This document shows, one piece after another, positions 11,663 through 23,540 of a DNA stretch of 64,000 bases. A program made the position numbers and the translations under genes. A model generated the notes under the pieces. That model saw nothing but the letters and a program-made list of their open reading frames with translations, was not told the origin of the DNA and made no database searches. The first letter of the stretch is position 1, and each line of letters begins with the position of its first letter. Origin of the DNA: Eudorina sp. 2006-703-Eu-15 (Eukaryota > Chlorophyta > Chlorophyceae > Chlamydomonadales > Volvocaceae); the NCBI GenBank assembly GCA_003117195.1, contig BDSI01000240.1, positions 1 through 64,000 on the forward strand. Direction: 5' to 3'.

Positions 11663-14600
11663 TTAACAACCTGCTGTTTGTCCTGCAACAGCATCTGGTG
11701 TATCGACCAGCCGGGGCTTCTTCGGTTGATTGGAGGTAGAGTCTATCATGGCAATGCCTTCTGTTTCTTCCATGCCCTCACTGTTGGCAACAGACGCCAA
11801 GCGAGACACTGCTTGGCGAGGTAACCCAGCGGTTGCCAGATGACTGGATGGCCAATCACTGGTTGATCCCAAAATATCTGCAGGCAGTATAGAGAAGCAG
11901 GTAATTTAGATAAATTTGTGTTTTTCATTGCAGCTACATAAAAATATAGATACTCATACCTGGATGTTTTTCAATGATATCCGTCCATCCTTGAATAATG
12001 AAGTCAATGTAGGATGTTGGGTAAACATTGTAAGCTAGAAAATTCCTGAAGTGATTCTTGAAGGCGTGCAGGACGTCAGAAGTTACAATGTGCACAGGTG
12101 AAATAAATGGCATAGAAGGTGCATCCTTATTCAACACTACTGCAGCAGCCTTCTTCTTCCATACATTTGTTTTTACCCTGTTTGACACATCGTGATTGAA
12201 ACCTGTTCCCACAGCCGTATTTATTGGCATCCTGCACGATTCAATTCCAGACAATGTTAGCACTGGGTAATATAGATCAATTTGAGGCAGCCACACAGGA
12301 TGCCAGTACCTTATAACTTACATAGTACAGCGATATGAGTTGTCAGCCAGTGTAGGTACTTTGGAGTACCTCATACCATCGGGATTAGGTGGCATACCCA
12401 CATCACCCTCTTGGGGTGGTAGCACAGCAACCATATTTGCTATATCAGCTGCATGTGTATGCTTGTTACCACCCTCTGAGTCCCGTTTAGGTGATAGTGA
12501 AGAGGAAAGTTCTACCTGGCCACAATATGAGAACCAACCCATTGCAACAAACAGGAGGAAACGACCATCTGTACATGCACGGTTTGCATTGACCAGGATG
12601 CCAACATTCTGGCCTGGTACAACAGCCAACACTCCATTCTCATAAACACAACGGTCCATGAGGGTTGTCAATGTTTCTGCTTTCCCTGCATATATGTTTT
12701 AACATACAGCATAACAGTACTGAAGTTAGGGATGAATATGAGTGCCAAAACAGTGGGCAAAATATGACAATCACAACCCTACCTGCTGTGACATTTTGTG
12801 ATGACTGCAGTAGCACACTGACCAGGCGGCTCTGCTCAGAGTGATAAATCTTGGCACCCTTTGTACCTACTCATAGAAGGAAACGATCCATCATCAGGGA
12901 ATACACATAAGAAATCAGGACTTTACAAGCACCTGTACTATCTATAATTTCACACTTGACTGCATTACTAAACTGACCGTTCAGACTGCAGCAGCATGCT
13001 TACAAAAGTTTATCCCTCCTCCACATGCACCAACCTACTTTGGATGTATTTGTGCAGCTCCAAGTCACCTTCATAAATTCTGTATCGTGGATCATCACAC
13101 CTGAGTATCATGCTCAGGGGCTCCAACCCAAGCTGGCCCAGAAAATCAATTGAGCTGGACCAGATGGTACCCTCAGGAAAAATGCTGACAACAGATGCTG
13201 TCGATCCAGGAATAAAGAGATGAGTGGGCATGCTGAAAGTAATATTAGTCTGCCATACTTCAGAAACACAGTCCCCATCACCAAGGCGGCAGATTTGGAA
13301 CCTAGCAAAATGTTCCAATGACGGTATCCTCAGACGTATCAAGTCAGACCTGATGTCCAATAACTCTGCTATGATAATAGCACAAGGATTGACATGCTGT
13401 GCAGGGTTTATAGGATTTCCGCTTTCATCATTACGAAGTCCATCAAGCTGCCCTGATATCGTAAGGTACTGGAGAAAGCTGTGTGGTAAATGTAGCAACT
13501 GCATAGCCCCGGCTGCATTTGATACACCTTCACTACTGCTATTAAGTGCTTTTTCCAAGTCTGTAATCGTACATATTCTGAGGGAGGGATGGCTGCTAAT
13601 ATTTTGAGCAGTTGCAGCAGTGGCATTCCCAGCCACACCATGTGTCGATGGATGTGGGCCACCAAGTGTGTCTATGTAGTCTATGTGAGGTTTTGTGCAA
13701 GTTGCATGCTCCTGAAGGGCATCCTGCATGCAATTGTATAAATAACATATACAATAGGAATAGAAAAACTGCAAGAGGAAGCTAATGCAAAACAAACAGT
13801 CAAAATATCTAATACACAGTCTACAGAGTATCGGTGTATCATGTGCTCATTTGTGAGTTAGGGCTGGTGGTAGCCAGTGATGGACTAAAACCTCTAGGAT
13901 TGGGTTTGGGTTTGCCAACGTTCTAAACTTTCAACTGACCAGGTCTTGTTTCCCTGGACTGAATGTATGATGTGACCCAGGTGATCCTCCAGTCTCATCC
14001 TGCAAAAATGTGAATGACTGTTGGGAAACCCAGCCTGTTGCTTGCTCAGTTCATGTAGGAGTTCTAGTTAGCATTCATACTACTCACCCCATAGAGAAGT
14101 TTGCTTGGTTGTATACTATCACCATCAGCATCCGCTGCAATGGATGCAATCCTTTCAAGTTCGTCCTGGATATTAAACAATATGTCAGGATGTCACATGT
14201 GCAATACCTGTAATACCTGTTAAGCAGGATCTTACCTCACTGATTTGGTGATTTTCCACTTGATCAACAAGACCTCGAAGAACGTCCAAGAAAACATTAC
14301 ATACAATCGATGCATCATACTCTTCACAGCATGATAGCGCTATTTGCAAGGCCGTAACAATTTCAGTTTCTCCCTTGCTGGATTGTTCCATCAGGGACAC
14401 AAACACACTACACTTATTCGCCCTTTCCAAAGTATCCTTAATCCATGTATCCAGCTGAATGACATGGTCTTCATCATCTGCTACTTCAGTAATCCTGAAA
14501 GTACCACTGTGAACTGCAGTTTGGCCCTGCCTACATATGTTGGCGGCAGGATCCTGATTGCAGGGTAAGCTGTTGTGTTGCAGCACAATGACTAGAGTCC

Positions 14601-17600
14601 TCAGGTCACCTGTGAATATACAAAAAATGTTGAAGCATCATTTGTTTGTTCACACCCAAGATCATTTAGCAACGTTACAGGGTTCTCATTAAATGGATTG
14701 CTATATTAGCTATATCCCTAACCCAGTGGCCTAGAACACAACCGGGTTACCTGTAGCATCTCCATACAACTTAACGTGTGGTGAGTCCCCAGCTGGAATC
14801 GAATCTTTTTTTTGGAGAATGGAAGCCATGGACTCAGGCTTTTCCAAAGACCCTGCAAAACTCAGCAACATTGCTGTTTGAAATTTGCCAGTAAAGTAAT
14901 GATATTCTGCTGTAATCATAAGCCTTACCGAGGAATGATTCGCTTGTGAAATGCCTGAGCAGCTCCGGATCAGAAAACATGGATTCCACAGCTTTCTTAA
15001 CTGTAGACTCCAGCTTCAGGGCAGGTGAAATTTGAAAATCCGCCTCTGCTAATTGCTGAACCGCTTCGGATGCTGTTTGGGAGCTGATACCTGGCAAAGT
15101 GCTGATGTCAGTGACAACAACACTGTCATCCTTACCAGAACATGGAAGTAGATCCTCAACACGCTGAATATTTGGTAAAGGTTGCAAGCCAGATGGTAGT
15201 GCAGTCTGGCGGACATAACCAACTAGAGAGTCAGCCATTGAGCGAATATCTTGACAAAATGATGTGAACGGAAGTATTTGATTTCTGCAATCAATGGGTT
15301 AGAGTTTAGTGAAGTTAGAGTGTAAATAGTGTAAAGATAGAGGACAGGCACCCTAGTATGAGAATAATTATATTTCAATATCGATGTAGGCTGCCCATAG
15401 CCTCTAATACTTGTAAACATCAGCAGCCACTGGGCATGTTTTGTTGAGGCCTAAGCAAACATGAGCAGTATTGCATATCTACATCCGGCACCTGCTAGGT
15501 GTCATATTTGAGGCTTCATTATGACATGCAGAAAGACTTTCATTACTGTCATCCCACCCATGCTAGACCCGTTCTACCCGTTCATACCTTGCATTATCCA
15601 GCTGCCGTGCAGAAGAGTCAAGGACGAATTTGCATTGAGTCCGCAAGGTGCCAAGCTCCGCCAATGATGATGCTGCCTTTCCCCTTGCCAAATCGAGAGA
15701 GCTAAAAAACTCTTTGGTACTGTTCTCTGCTGTGTTGATACTCGCCAACATTTTAGACACATTCGTATTGTTCCTGTTGTAGAAGTCACTGGCCTCTTTG
15801 AACTTTTGATTCCTGAATTAAGCAAAAATACAAATATTGTGCACACTTATATGATAACTACCTTCCCAGATAGAGCAAGGAATGTGTCACCTCATAAACT
15901 ACATGATGCATGCTAACTGGTACAGATCACAATACCAGAGGACATACATGCCCGGCCAACACCAGATATTTCAAGCATGAATGCCTGGAATGCCTAGCTA
16001 GTATAGCTACAATAATGGGCAAACTACAAACAGATGTGCAAAACATGCTTCTCAGCATGACTTGTAGGGACTTATTTTACACTCACCATGTCAGCAGCTC
16101 AGTCAGACGATTGACAGCACTTGAAAATTCTTCAAATGCAGTGGCAAGTTGCCTGGCCTGCATTGGCCGCGTAGTGTCAAACCCCCTAATTTGTGCCTTA
16201 GAAATTGCATCTGCACAACTGACAATCGCCTCCAGCTGGTTAACTAAGCAAGTGATAGGGTTCCATACCAGCTCATGCATTTTTTTTAAGATTGTTTCAT
16301 ATTCAGGGTTCATTAGCTTAGGTGCTTTATCTGCACCAAGAACCTGTACCACAGTACTCGGTGGGACACAGCTGAACACTTTAGGAACTCCATGTGAGGC
16401 CAATTCATCGGGATGAAATGTTTTAACCTGCATATCGATGCAAGACCAAGGGAGTTCACCCACATCTTGCAATATTAGCCATATACACCATGCATTAAGA
16501 ACTATGCTCATGCTGTTAATGTGATTAGCTAGATTAGCCAATAATGATTACCCTACAATGCCTGTGCTTTGAGTTCATGCATGCAATCAACATTATGCTT
16601 TGCATGAACTACATATACGTTACAATATGTTCATGGACCATCTTACATTCATTTGGACCAGCTTACATTCATTTGGACCATCTTACATTCATACACCAGT
16701 TAGGATTACATTTCACAGTGTGTGATATGATATTCGCATTATTCGCATGGTAACTTGACTGCTTTAATTAAAATGCCCAAAGGTTTTGCATGACATCTCA
16801 ATCAATTGAAGATTTTTCTTCCATAGACACCCTGCACTGTAAACATTAACAACATAATGGCAATATCTTCTGCTACAAAACCTACAATATGCAGAAGTGC
16901 CTCAGCACTGAAGCGAATGACTGAGTCTGCATTGATGTTGCCAGATTTAAACGTTCTGTAAAGTTGTTCAGCCTGTTTCACACTGAATTTCTGCATCAGT
17001 TCATAAAACACTGCTGCAAGATTTGTAGAGGCCTCACTCAGCCTTTTGCTGAGACCCTGCTCATGCTGCTTAATAGCAACATAATTCTCAGTCTTCATCT
17101 GTCCACTGAATGGTTGTGTGTGGGTACCAAAGGCCTTTCTGGCATGGCCACTGTGAGGGGATTCTCTTTCACCCATCATCTCAGGTATGTCCCCTGCTCC
17201 GCCCTGAGCAGACTCGCATCCATCCTGCGATAATCAAGGAAGTTACATGCAACAATAGACACATGGGGGTCACATGTAATAATAGTAACCATTAAGGCAC
17301 AAATTCAACCAACATAATTACAGTTTGTAAAATACAACATCAAAGACCCCCCTGATATTGCTGGCACTACCCTATTCGCAGCAGTTAACATTCACTCTAA
17401 CATTCACCCTAAATGTTTATAATGTTATACATATACTACAGAAATACAGATTACAGTACAATGTATATCAATATACAGTTGATATATACCCCTATACAGA
17501 TTACTATAATGTATTACAGTATTATAACGTTTTTACATATGGATATATAAGAACTGTGTATTGACATATTATCATTTATATATTTACACAATGAGTATTA

Positions 17601-20600
17601 TACCTCATCATCTGAGTGGAGGAGTTCACCATGAAAATATTGTGATTGCAGTGGACCTTGGCCGTATGTTGGAGCTGTTTCCTTGCTGTACCCACTAAAG
17701 AAACTGAATGTTTGTTGAGCTAGTCGAGCTGCTGGCTGAATGAAGGCTTTTAATGTCTGTGCAGTGTTATCAGCTGCAGGTCCAGCCAGCTGACTTGCTG
17801 CAGCTCCAGTTTTCACCTCGGCGCCTACATGTCTCCATTTCTGAGCTGACTTGATAACCTACATGAGTTGGTAATAAACAATGGACATGAAAAAAACCCT
17901 TAGAGTGTATCAACACAGATCAACATGACCTCATTAAAGGGGAACATACAGATAGGATGATTAAGCAAGCCTCTAGGAGATGTGTAGTTTATGCAAGAAT
18001 TCACATATGGAATCCACCATTTTCAACATCAGCCTAGCAGCTCACCTGCGCTAGCTTTTCACGCTGGGATGTCAAAAATTGTAGTCCCCTGGATTCCATG
18101 TCAGACAGAAGAATGGCCCCTTGGACACCTTCAACAAGGTGTACACCAATAAAAGGATTAGCAATATGACTTGCAAACATTCGCAAACTATTGTTGTTCT
18201 AAAGAGTCAACGTGCATTACAGACCTGCATACTTGAAACCCAGCTGGAATGATGTTGGAAGCATCATACTCCTTATGCTGACACCCTTCTGGCCAGGTAG
18301 CTTCATTGCATTATCAATAGAGCAGAACAGATGAGATACCAGTCGGTCAGCCGCCTCGGGTGTAAAACCTGGGGTTGACTTGTTTGATTGCCTTGGAAAC
18401 AAGGCATCAAGAAGTTCATTCTGCTTCACTGTAGAAGCGAGCAGAGCTGAAACATCATCACGAAGTTCTGCCATTTCAGGATCGCCCTGTAGCTGCACCA
18501 GATATTGCTGTAGGTGCTTGCATGACTTTGCATGAGCACAAGCTCTGTGTAAGAAGAAAAGATAAAAATCCTTGGTTACGGAAGTTAGGCATATCATGAA
18601 GAAAACAGCAAGCATTTTGGTAAACTTCACTTACGCTGCTTCAAAGAAGAACGTATCAAGCTTCACACTAGGTAGGCAACCCACAGCTTTTTTTGTGGAG
18701 GGGCCATCTTTGACAGGTGCTGCAGCAGACCCATTGGAGCTTTGCACAGTCGCAGGCACATTGTCACTCAGTGTACAGGGTAGACAGATCGACACAAACT
18801 TCATGAATGCTTCATTAGCCACAGGTCGTGGACCATCTGAAGCATAACGCCATGTAGGATCACTGATCAGGAGGTTCTGAAATGTCTGTAGTTGTACATT
18901 CTGAAACCAAGTATGATTAACAAGCAAACGTGGATAGCGGACAAACTTCCATGGGGGTTGTGGAACTGGTGTACCCTTATTAATTAAATCTGTGGCTGGC
19001 TTACGTTCATTCTGGTCAGAGGGTTCCTCAAAGCTGGCATTTGGTAGCTTAGCAGCGTCTGTAAAACCCACAAGGAATTTCCGAGGATCAGAAAAACACC
19101 AAAGCTTCCTAACCAGGAATTCGGAGCTGGCATTCTCAGGAATGTCTTCACCACTGAGGACAGCCACAGTGGAACGCAGACAACTCTTATTGCCATTAAC
19201 CAACGAAAGTAGGCTGTCCTCCACCATTGGAAATGCACCCTGCAGATATAAAACAATATCTTTACTAATTAAACTTGATTTCCTGTGCACTTGTTGTCAA
19301 CTTTTTCGTTAATTATGAAAATGGTTGTCAATACAACAGCAAACAGCTCACAAGCACAGACCAATGTCCCTGAATCTTACCTTCAGTGACCCATGTTTGC
19401 ATCCACTACAAGAAGGCAAACACAGACTCGAGGAAGCCAAGCTGGATCGAAAGCGACGATGCCAACGGTTACTCATTTGCTCATTGGCCCGTGGTGGTTT
19501 ACTTGGCTGTGAGTTTTGCTCCTTGTTTGCTGCAATGTGATCCTTGACTTTGTGTTCTACACGTTCCACCTACAAGCAATGGTTGAAGTAGTAGAAGAAA
19601 TTATACATTTCATCAGTACAACATCCAGCTTTGTCATCCACACAGTGAAGTAATATGGTAAATACCCCAAAGACATTATAGGATGCCAGGTGCCATACAT
19701 GCTATGCCACTACAGATAAAATTCATGGTGAAGCTCACTGCTGCAACCAGTGAGCCTATTACAATTGGTTTGTACCCTGCCATGTGTTGCCACTGGAGGC
19801 TCTCTGCCTTGGACATCAGCATGATGCTTTCAACAATATGAGGATGCTTATAATGCTTACAGTGTGGCCCATACAAGGCCATCAATTAATCCTGGGGTTG
19901 CAAATATATAGAGGTAGATAAACATGGTGTATATACATATGTATATATGTACATATGTATTCTTATATATAATATTTCATACTTTATATATTATATTTTT
20001 AGAAATAGCTTGTACGCATGTTTATGTTTATGTATATATTACAGTATTTATTACACCCCTAGTTCGTTGTTCATACCTGCTGATCTACACCTTGTGCAAG
20101 CTCCTCAACAGCACTTGAGAAGAACATCCTCAGGTTTGCTGCATCAGCTGTATCAGCTAGCTTCCCGAATATGGTGTCCATCTCCTTTACGACATGTATT
20201 AGAGATGATTGCCAAAATTTCAAACATGCGCTTTGATCCACATAAGAAGGGTGTGTACCATCAGGCAATGACCATGGAACCTGAACCGTTGACCCCTTGA
20301 TGGTGTTGATGGCTTCCTGGACAGACCTAGATTGTAAATAAACAGATGACAAATGTTCAATCCAATTTGTAAGAGCACTGCCTACATGCTCCCTGTATCC
20401 CATTTTAAGATGAGACGCCATGTCTCTATGTCGGCATGTAGGCAATTCAAACGTATTCAGATTATCAACTATGGATTTTAATCCATTCTTAAGCTCCTGA
20501 AATATGCCTCTGGCTTCATCTGATTCTATCATAAAGAGGAATGGCTCCCTTACAGGAAACCAAGACTGCTTTATGCAAATGCAGTCCCCATTATGAAGGA

Positions 20601-22582
20601 GAGTCCACCTTGACCCATTGGGGCACCTTTGACTTGTCGTATGTGTCGCAGGGGCAGCGGGGGCGGTGGCTGAGCTGGTGGCTGTGGAGGTGGTGGGACT
20701 GGAGGTGTCAGTGGTGGTGGCGGCGGCGGTGGAGGAGGTTGCGGTGGCATAGCATGGAGATGCTGAGTCGGCGGTGGGGCTGGAAGCATCCGTGGTGGTG
20801 GCGGCAGTGGTGATGGCGGCGGTGGTGGTAGTGGTGGCGGGGGCGGTGGCTGAGCCAGCGGCTATGACAGCGGTGGGAGTGGATGAGTCAGTGGTGGTGG
20901 TGGTGGCGGTGGTGGAGGAGGTGGCGGCGGCAGAGCATGCGGCTGCAGAGTTGGTAATGGGGCTGGAGGCGTCCGCGGTGGTGGAGGCAGCGGTGGTGGT
21001 GGCGGTGGTGGCGGGGGCGGCGGCTGAGGAGGCGGTGGGACTGGAGGCCCACCTCCAATTACTCCAATCAATGCGGATGGACTCATAATCTCCCTGGAAA
21101 GCATTATTGCCCAAGATGATGTCATAAAAGTCGTTCTCAGCAACGACCGTGAACAACAAGGCTGAGTTGATGACACACCCATTCTCGTTATTCAAGGTTA
21201 GTGTTGCTGTGATTAATGCATCGGAAGCATAGTCTGACCTAGTGGTTACCACATTTGGACTGACGGCAATTGCAGGCAGGGTGGATGCACTTGGGCAATC
21301 AGTCAAGAGATGAGAGACGGAGGCAGCAGAGGCAGCGGGAAAGGTTGTGGAAGCTGTGGTACAAGCCGCAGGTGAGGGGTCAGCGTAGTCAGAGGGACGT
21401 ACAAGACTTGCAGAGATGAAGCTCTTCGGTGATGACATATCCCTTAAAATGCGGTAATCCTTGCCAGCTATGCTTGCCCCATTTGGAAGTCCCAGAACAA
21501 AGGAATTGCCATCCAAATACGGGATGTGGTACAAACCATCAGCTGATTTCTGAAGGATAAGATTTAAGTCCTGTACATATTGTTCACAGTGGGTGGGCAG
21601 GTGATAAGCGTGAATATGAAGGTTCAGGACAATATCTACAATTTCTACAATATCACATCAAAAATGTTGAACACTCTGGTATGTTTGAGGGCAAATAGTG
21701 TGTATTGTATGGGTTGCTGAATGCACGAAGGTCCTACATTTGAGTCTATCACAATAATTACAAGTGATCTCTACCACGTATACCAATGCAGCAACACCAT
21801 CGACGGGCCTGTGGTCTTAGCAGCAGTAACAGCATAAATAATAACAGGAAGGAATGTCAGAAAATGCGCAAGTTCACACTGAATTGTTAAAAAACCGTTA
21901 CCTGTGTATTTTGGGGGGGTGTATTGCAGAATGTAAAGCTCACTGCTTGCCATGCCATTGGCACATCCAAGCCACCAATACACCATAGTGGCTTTGAACA
22001 CTTTTGTACTAGCTCCTTGCATTGTGCAGCTGCAACATGATTGTTTCCAATAACTACATCAAGGTTGCCAAAATCGTGAACCACCAATGCAGGCTGTGTT
22101 GGTAAGGTTAAGCTGTTGCCATGTACACCATCCAGATGGATAGATATATAAACAACACCAATGACATCTGTGTATCCCTGTCCTATACGAACAGAGCCAT
22201 GAGCCACCTCTGTAACAGTGAAACCAGGATTACCCGATAAAATTGATGACTGCAAGAAAGACTGTGAAATCACAGTAATTGCACACAGAGTATCCCGGAT
22301 TGCTGATGCAAGCACTGTCATTGACCCAGTGGACACCTTGACCGAGCACACCATATGCTGACCATCTGAACGCCTGCTGCTGTAGGTGTCTGTGGTCGTG
22401 TCGGGAAACTTGCCAAGAATTTCCTGAATTTTCCTGGGAACTACATGACGAAGGCTGTCAGGTGCGACCATGATAAGCCCCCATTGAAAGTTAACTAATC
22501 TGTCAACATCCCATTTGTTTTCGCGAGATATCCTCAGGAAACAATCCACAAGATAGCCAATTCGTCGGTTTGTGAGGCACAC
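11663..22582 (-). CDS. Large multi-exon protein with two degenerate retropepsin-like domains and a long helical region
   Basis: About twenty exons read in one continuous phase-matched frame: 22582-21902, 21549-20077, 19569-19381, 19239-18635, 18544-18225, 18128-18046, 17858-17604, 17224-16831, 16465-16087, 15812-15588, 15284-14929, 14852-14751, 14609-14236, 14165-14088, 13999-13940 (tentative), 13723-13069, 12866-12783, 12685-12322, 12231-11960, 11877-11663. The 5' end is not found, because the first exon begins at an acceptor. Exons 1 and 2 each look like a retropepsin fold (listed separately). A low-complexity Ala/Ser/Thr linker follows. The remaining 1,800 or so residues are unrecognised, mostly amphipathic-helix-like, with a small Cys cluster (CLPSCSGCKHG). 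Downstream, a weak GTTGTT donor at 11670 would splice in phase into the USP-like exon, making one protein of about 2,930 residues. Otherwise TAA at 11665-11663 ends the gene. The gene identity is unknown; a domesticated or element-borne polyprotein is one possibility. Confidence 0.68.
16626..16692. repeat. Three-copy 20-bp intronic repeat
   Basis: The unit catttggaccatcttacatt is repeated about three times in tandem in the intron between exons 16831 and 16465 of the minus-strand gene. It is a minor variable-number repeat and no function is evident. Confidence 0.75.
20077..21549 (-). other. Retropepsin-like domain 2 plus Ala/Ser/Thr linker and helical segment
   Basis: This 491-codon exon starts with a second protease-like unit: residues 37-50 read DMSSPKSFISASLV, matching the D-S-G-A-x-x-SFIS block of retropepsins with Gly replaced by Ser, and residues 143-149 read DIILGNN. 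An Ala/Ser/Thr insertion separates the blocks. Residues of about 165-300 (20640-21060) are low-complexity Ala/Ser/Thr. Another minus-strand frame of the same DNA reads almost pure proline, but only the Ala/Ser/Thr frame stays open through the whole exon and matches the splice phase at both ends. The exon finishes with a conserved-looking helical segment. Confidence 0.45.
21902..22582 (-). other. Retropepsin-like domain 1 (catalytic Gly replaced)
   Basis: Within the first exon, residues 97-106 read DTLCAITVIS followed by QSFL, and residues 175-181 read DVVIGNN. This spacing (78 residues) and pattern match the D-S/T-G-A...FIS and D-I/V-I/L-G blocks of retroviral-type aspartic proteases. The Asp is kept but the near-invariant Gly of DTG/DSG is Leu, so the site is probably inactive or altered. 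The call rests on motif order alone; a structure prediction would be decisive. Confidence 0.42.
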
Positions 22583-22799
22583 CTACATGCAAATTTGGTC
22601 ATACCCGGGGTCATACCGTATATTGGAACAGTCACATCGATAGCATGGCTGGGCCCAGTCTTACTCTCGTATGCACTTTCATGAATACTATTCATCTAGA
22701 AGAGCTAGTAGAACTGGATGACTCACTGTCCACAGGATGACTGGGCGGGCACAGTATGACTGCTGCTGGTCACACAATGCAGTCACACAAAAAGCAGTT

Positions 22800-22930
22800 T
22801 TTTATTATTAGGATGTTACTGCGGACCCCGCGGGTCATCAGTGACAGCCCCGGCGACAGCCGAGGCTTCCTCACCATACACGGCCTAAATGAACTAACAC
22901 CAACATGGCGCTCCGGACAGCAGTTATACA
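22800..22930 (+). repeat. End-repeat copy 1 (AGGATGTT... family)
   Basis: About 120 bp starting at AGGATGTT (22810-22817), then gcggaccccgcgggtcat and gcttcctca, ending in a catggcgct block near 22912. It aligns at roughly 80% with the reverse complement of 58225-58366 and, with a deletion, with 57081-57180. The block order is the same in all three copies. It is a candidate terminal inverted repeat of a mobile element. No clear target-site duplication is visible. Confidence 0.7.
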
Positions 22931-23068
22931 GCCTGTTCCTATCAATAGAAATCAGTCAAACAATTTAAAAAAACAATAATGCTGGTAATGTTGGAGATGC
23001 TGCTTTGTGCCATATTACCGTACTGCCTCCAATTATTTGCAAATGAATGATTATTTATTTATTTATAG

Positions 23069-23114
23069 AGCTTTGCGAGGTCATAGATAAATAATTTATT
23101 ACCTCGCAAAGCTC
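23069..23114. repeat. Perfect hairpin (gagctttgcgaggt stem)
   Basis: gagctttgcgaggt and its reverse complement acctcgcaaagctc are separated by an 18-bp AT-rich loop. The right arm opens a dispersed repeat with an attgccgggggtac block that recurs at 24.89 kb and 25.70 kb and, inverted, at 37.80-37.88 kb. This looks like the tip of a non-autonomous foldback element. Confidence 0.6.
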
Positions 23115-23540
23115 TAATAAAATTGCCGGGGGTACTTCGCAAAATAACTAGAGATTGTGAATACATAAGTTGACAGCCTCTCAAAAATAAATTAGTCTGT
23201 GCACACACACTAAACGATATGCCATGTGCTTTGGTTAGTTTAGAATATATAGAATCCCCTAGAACCGATGCCATTTTATATGTAGAGTCGATGGTCGAAG
23301 CTGCGAGCTTGTGCCTGCCTGTGGCAGGTCCGAAGCTGCACCACCTACGGTACATCACTTATGCATTAAAGGATAACTCGTCTTACACACCTTGCAATGA
23401 AAATTGTTGAACGTTTTACCGTTAGCCACACACGGACTGACACCATATATCGCACTGTGGACGGGGATCACAACCCTAGGGGGCCGGCGGGGCCCTCCAA
23501 ATGCGCTTCACGTTGTGAACCCGCCCGAAAAGGCACCTAC

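Larger units (their letters stand above)
22583..23540. other. Spacer between two minus-strand genes
   Basis: This stretch holds the missing 5' end of the retropepsin-like gene (22.6-22.8 kb), the inverted-end repeat copy at 22.81 kb, a perfect hairpin at 23069-23114 and one copy of a dispersed 280-bp repeat (23070-23350) also found at 24.89 and 25.70 kb. No in-phase first exon could be chosen. An ATG-initiated stretch near 22.69 kb reads open but its donor phase does not fit the exon at 22582. Confidence 0.5.

Noticed and set aside
12296..12330. In-frame TAA read as stop-codon reassignment or a pseudogene lesion
   Set aside because: A normal 90-bp intron (actat|gtaagt to cgtgcag|g) removes it in phase, and the rest of the window uses all three standard stops.
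20862..21182. Proline-rich ORF on the minus strand
   Set aside because: Alternative frame of the Ala/Ser/Thr linker exon, which is the frame matching splice phase at both ends.
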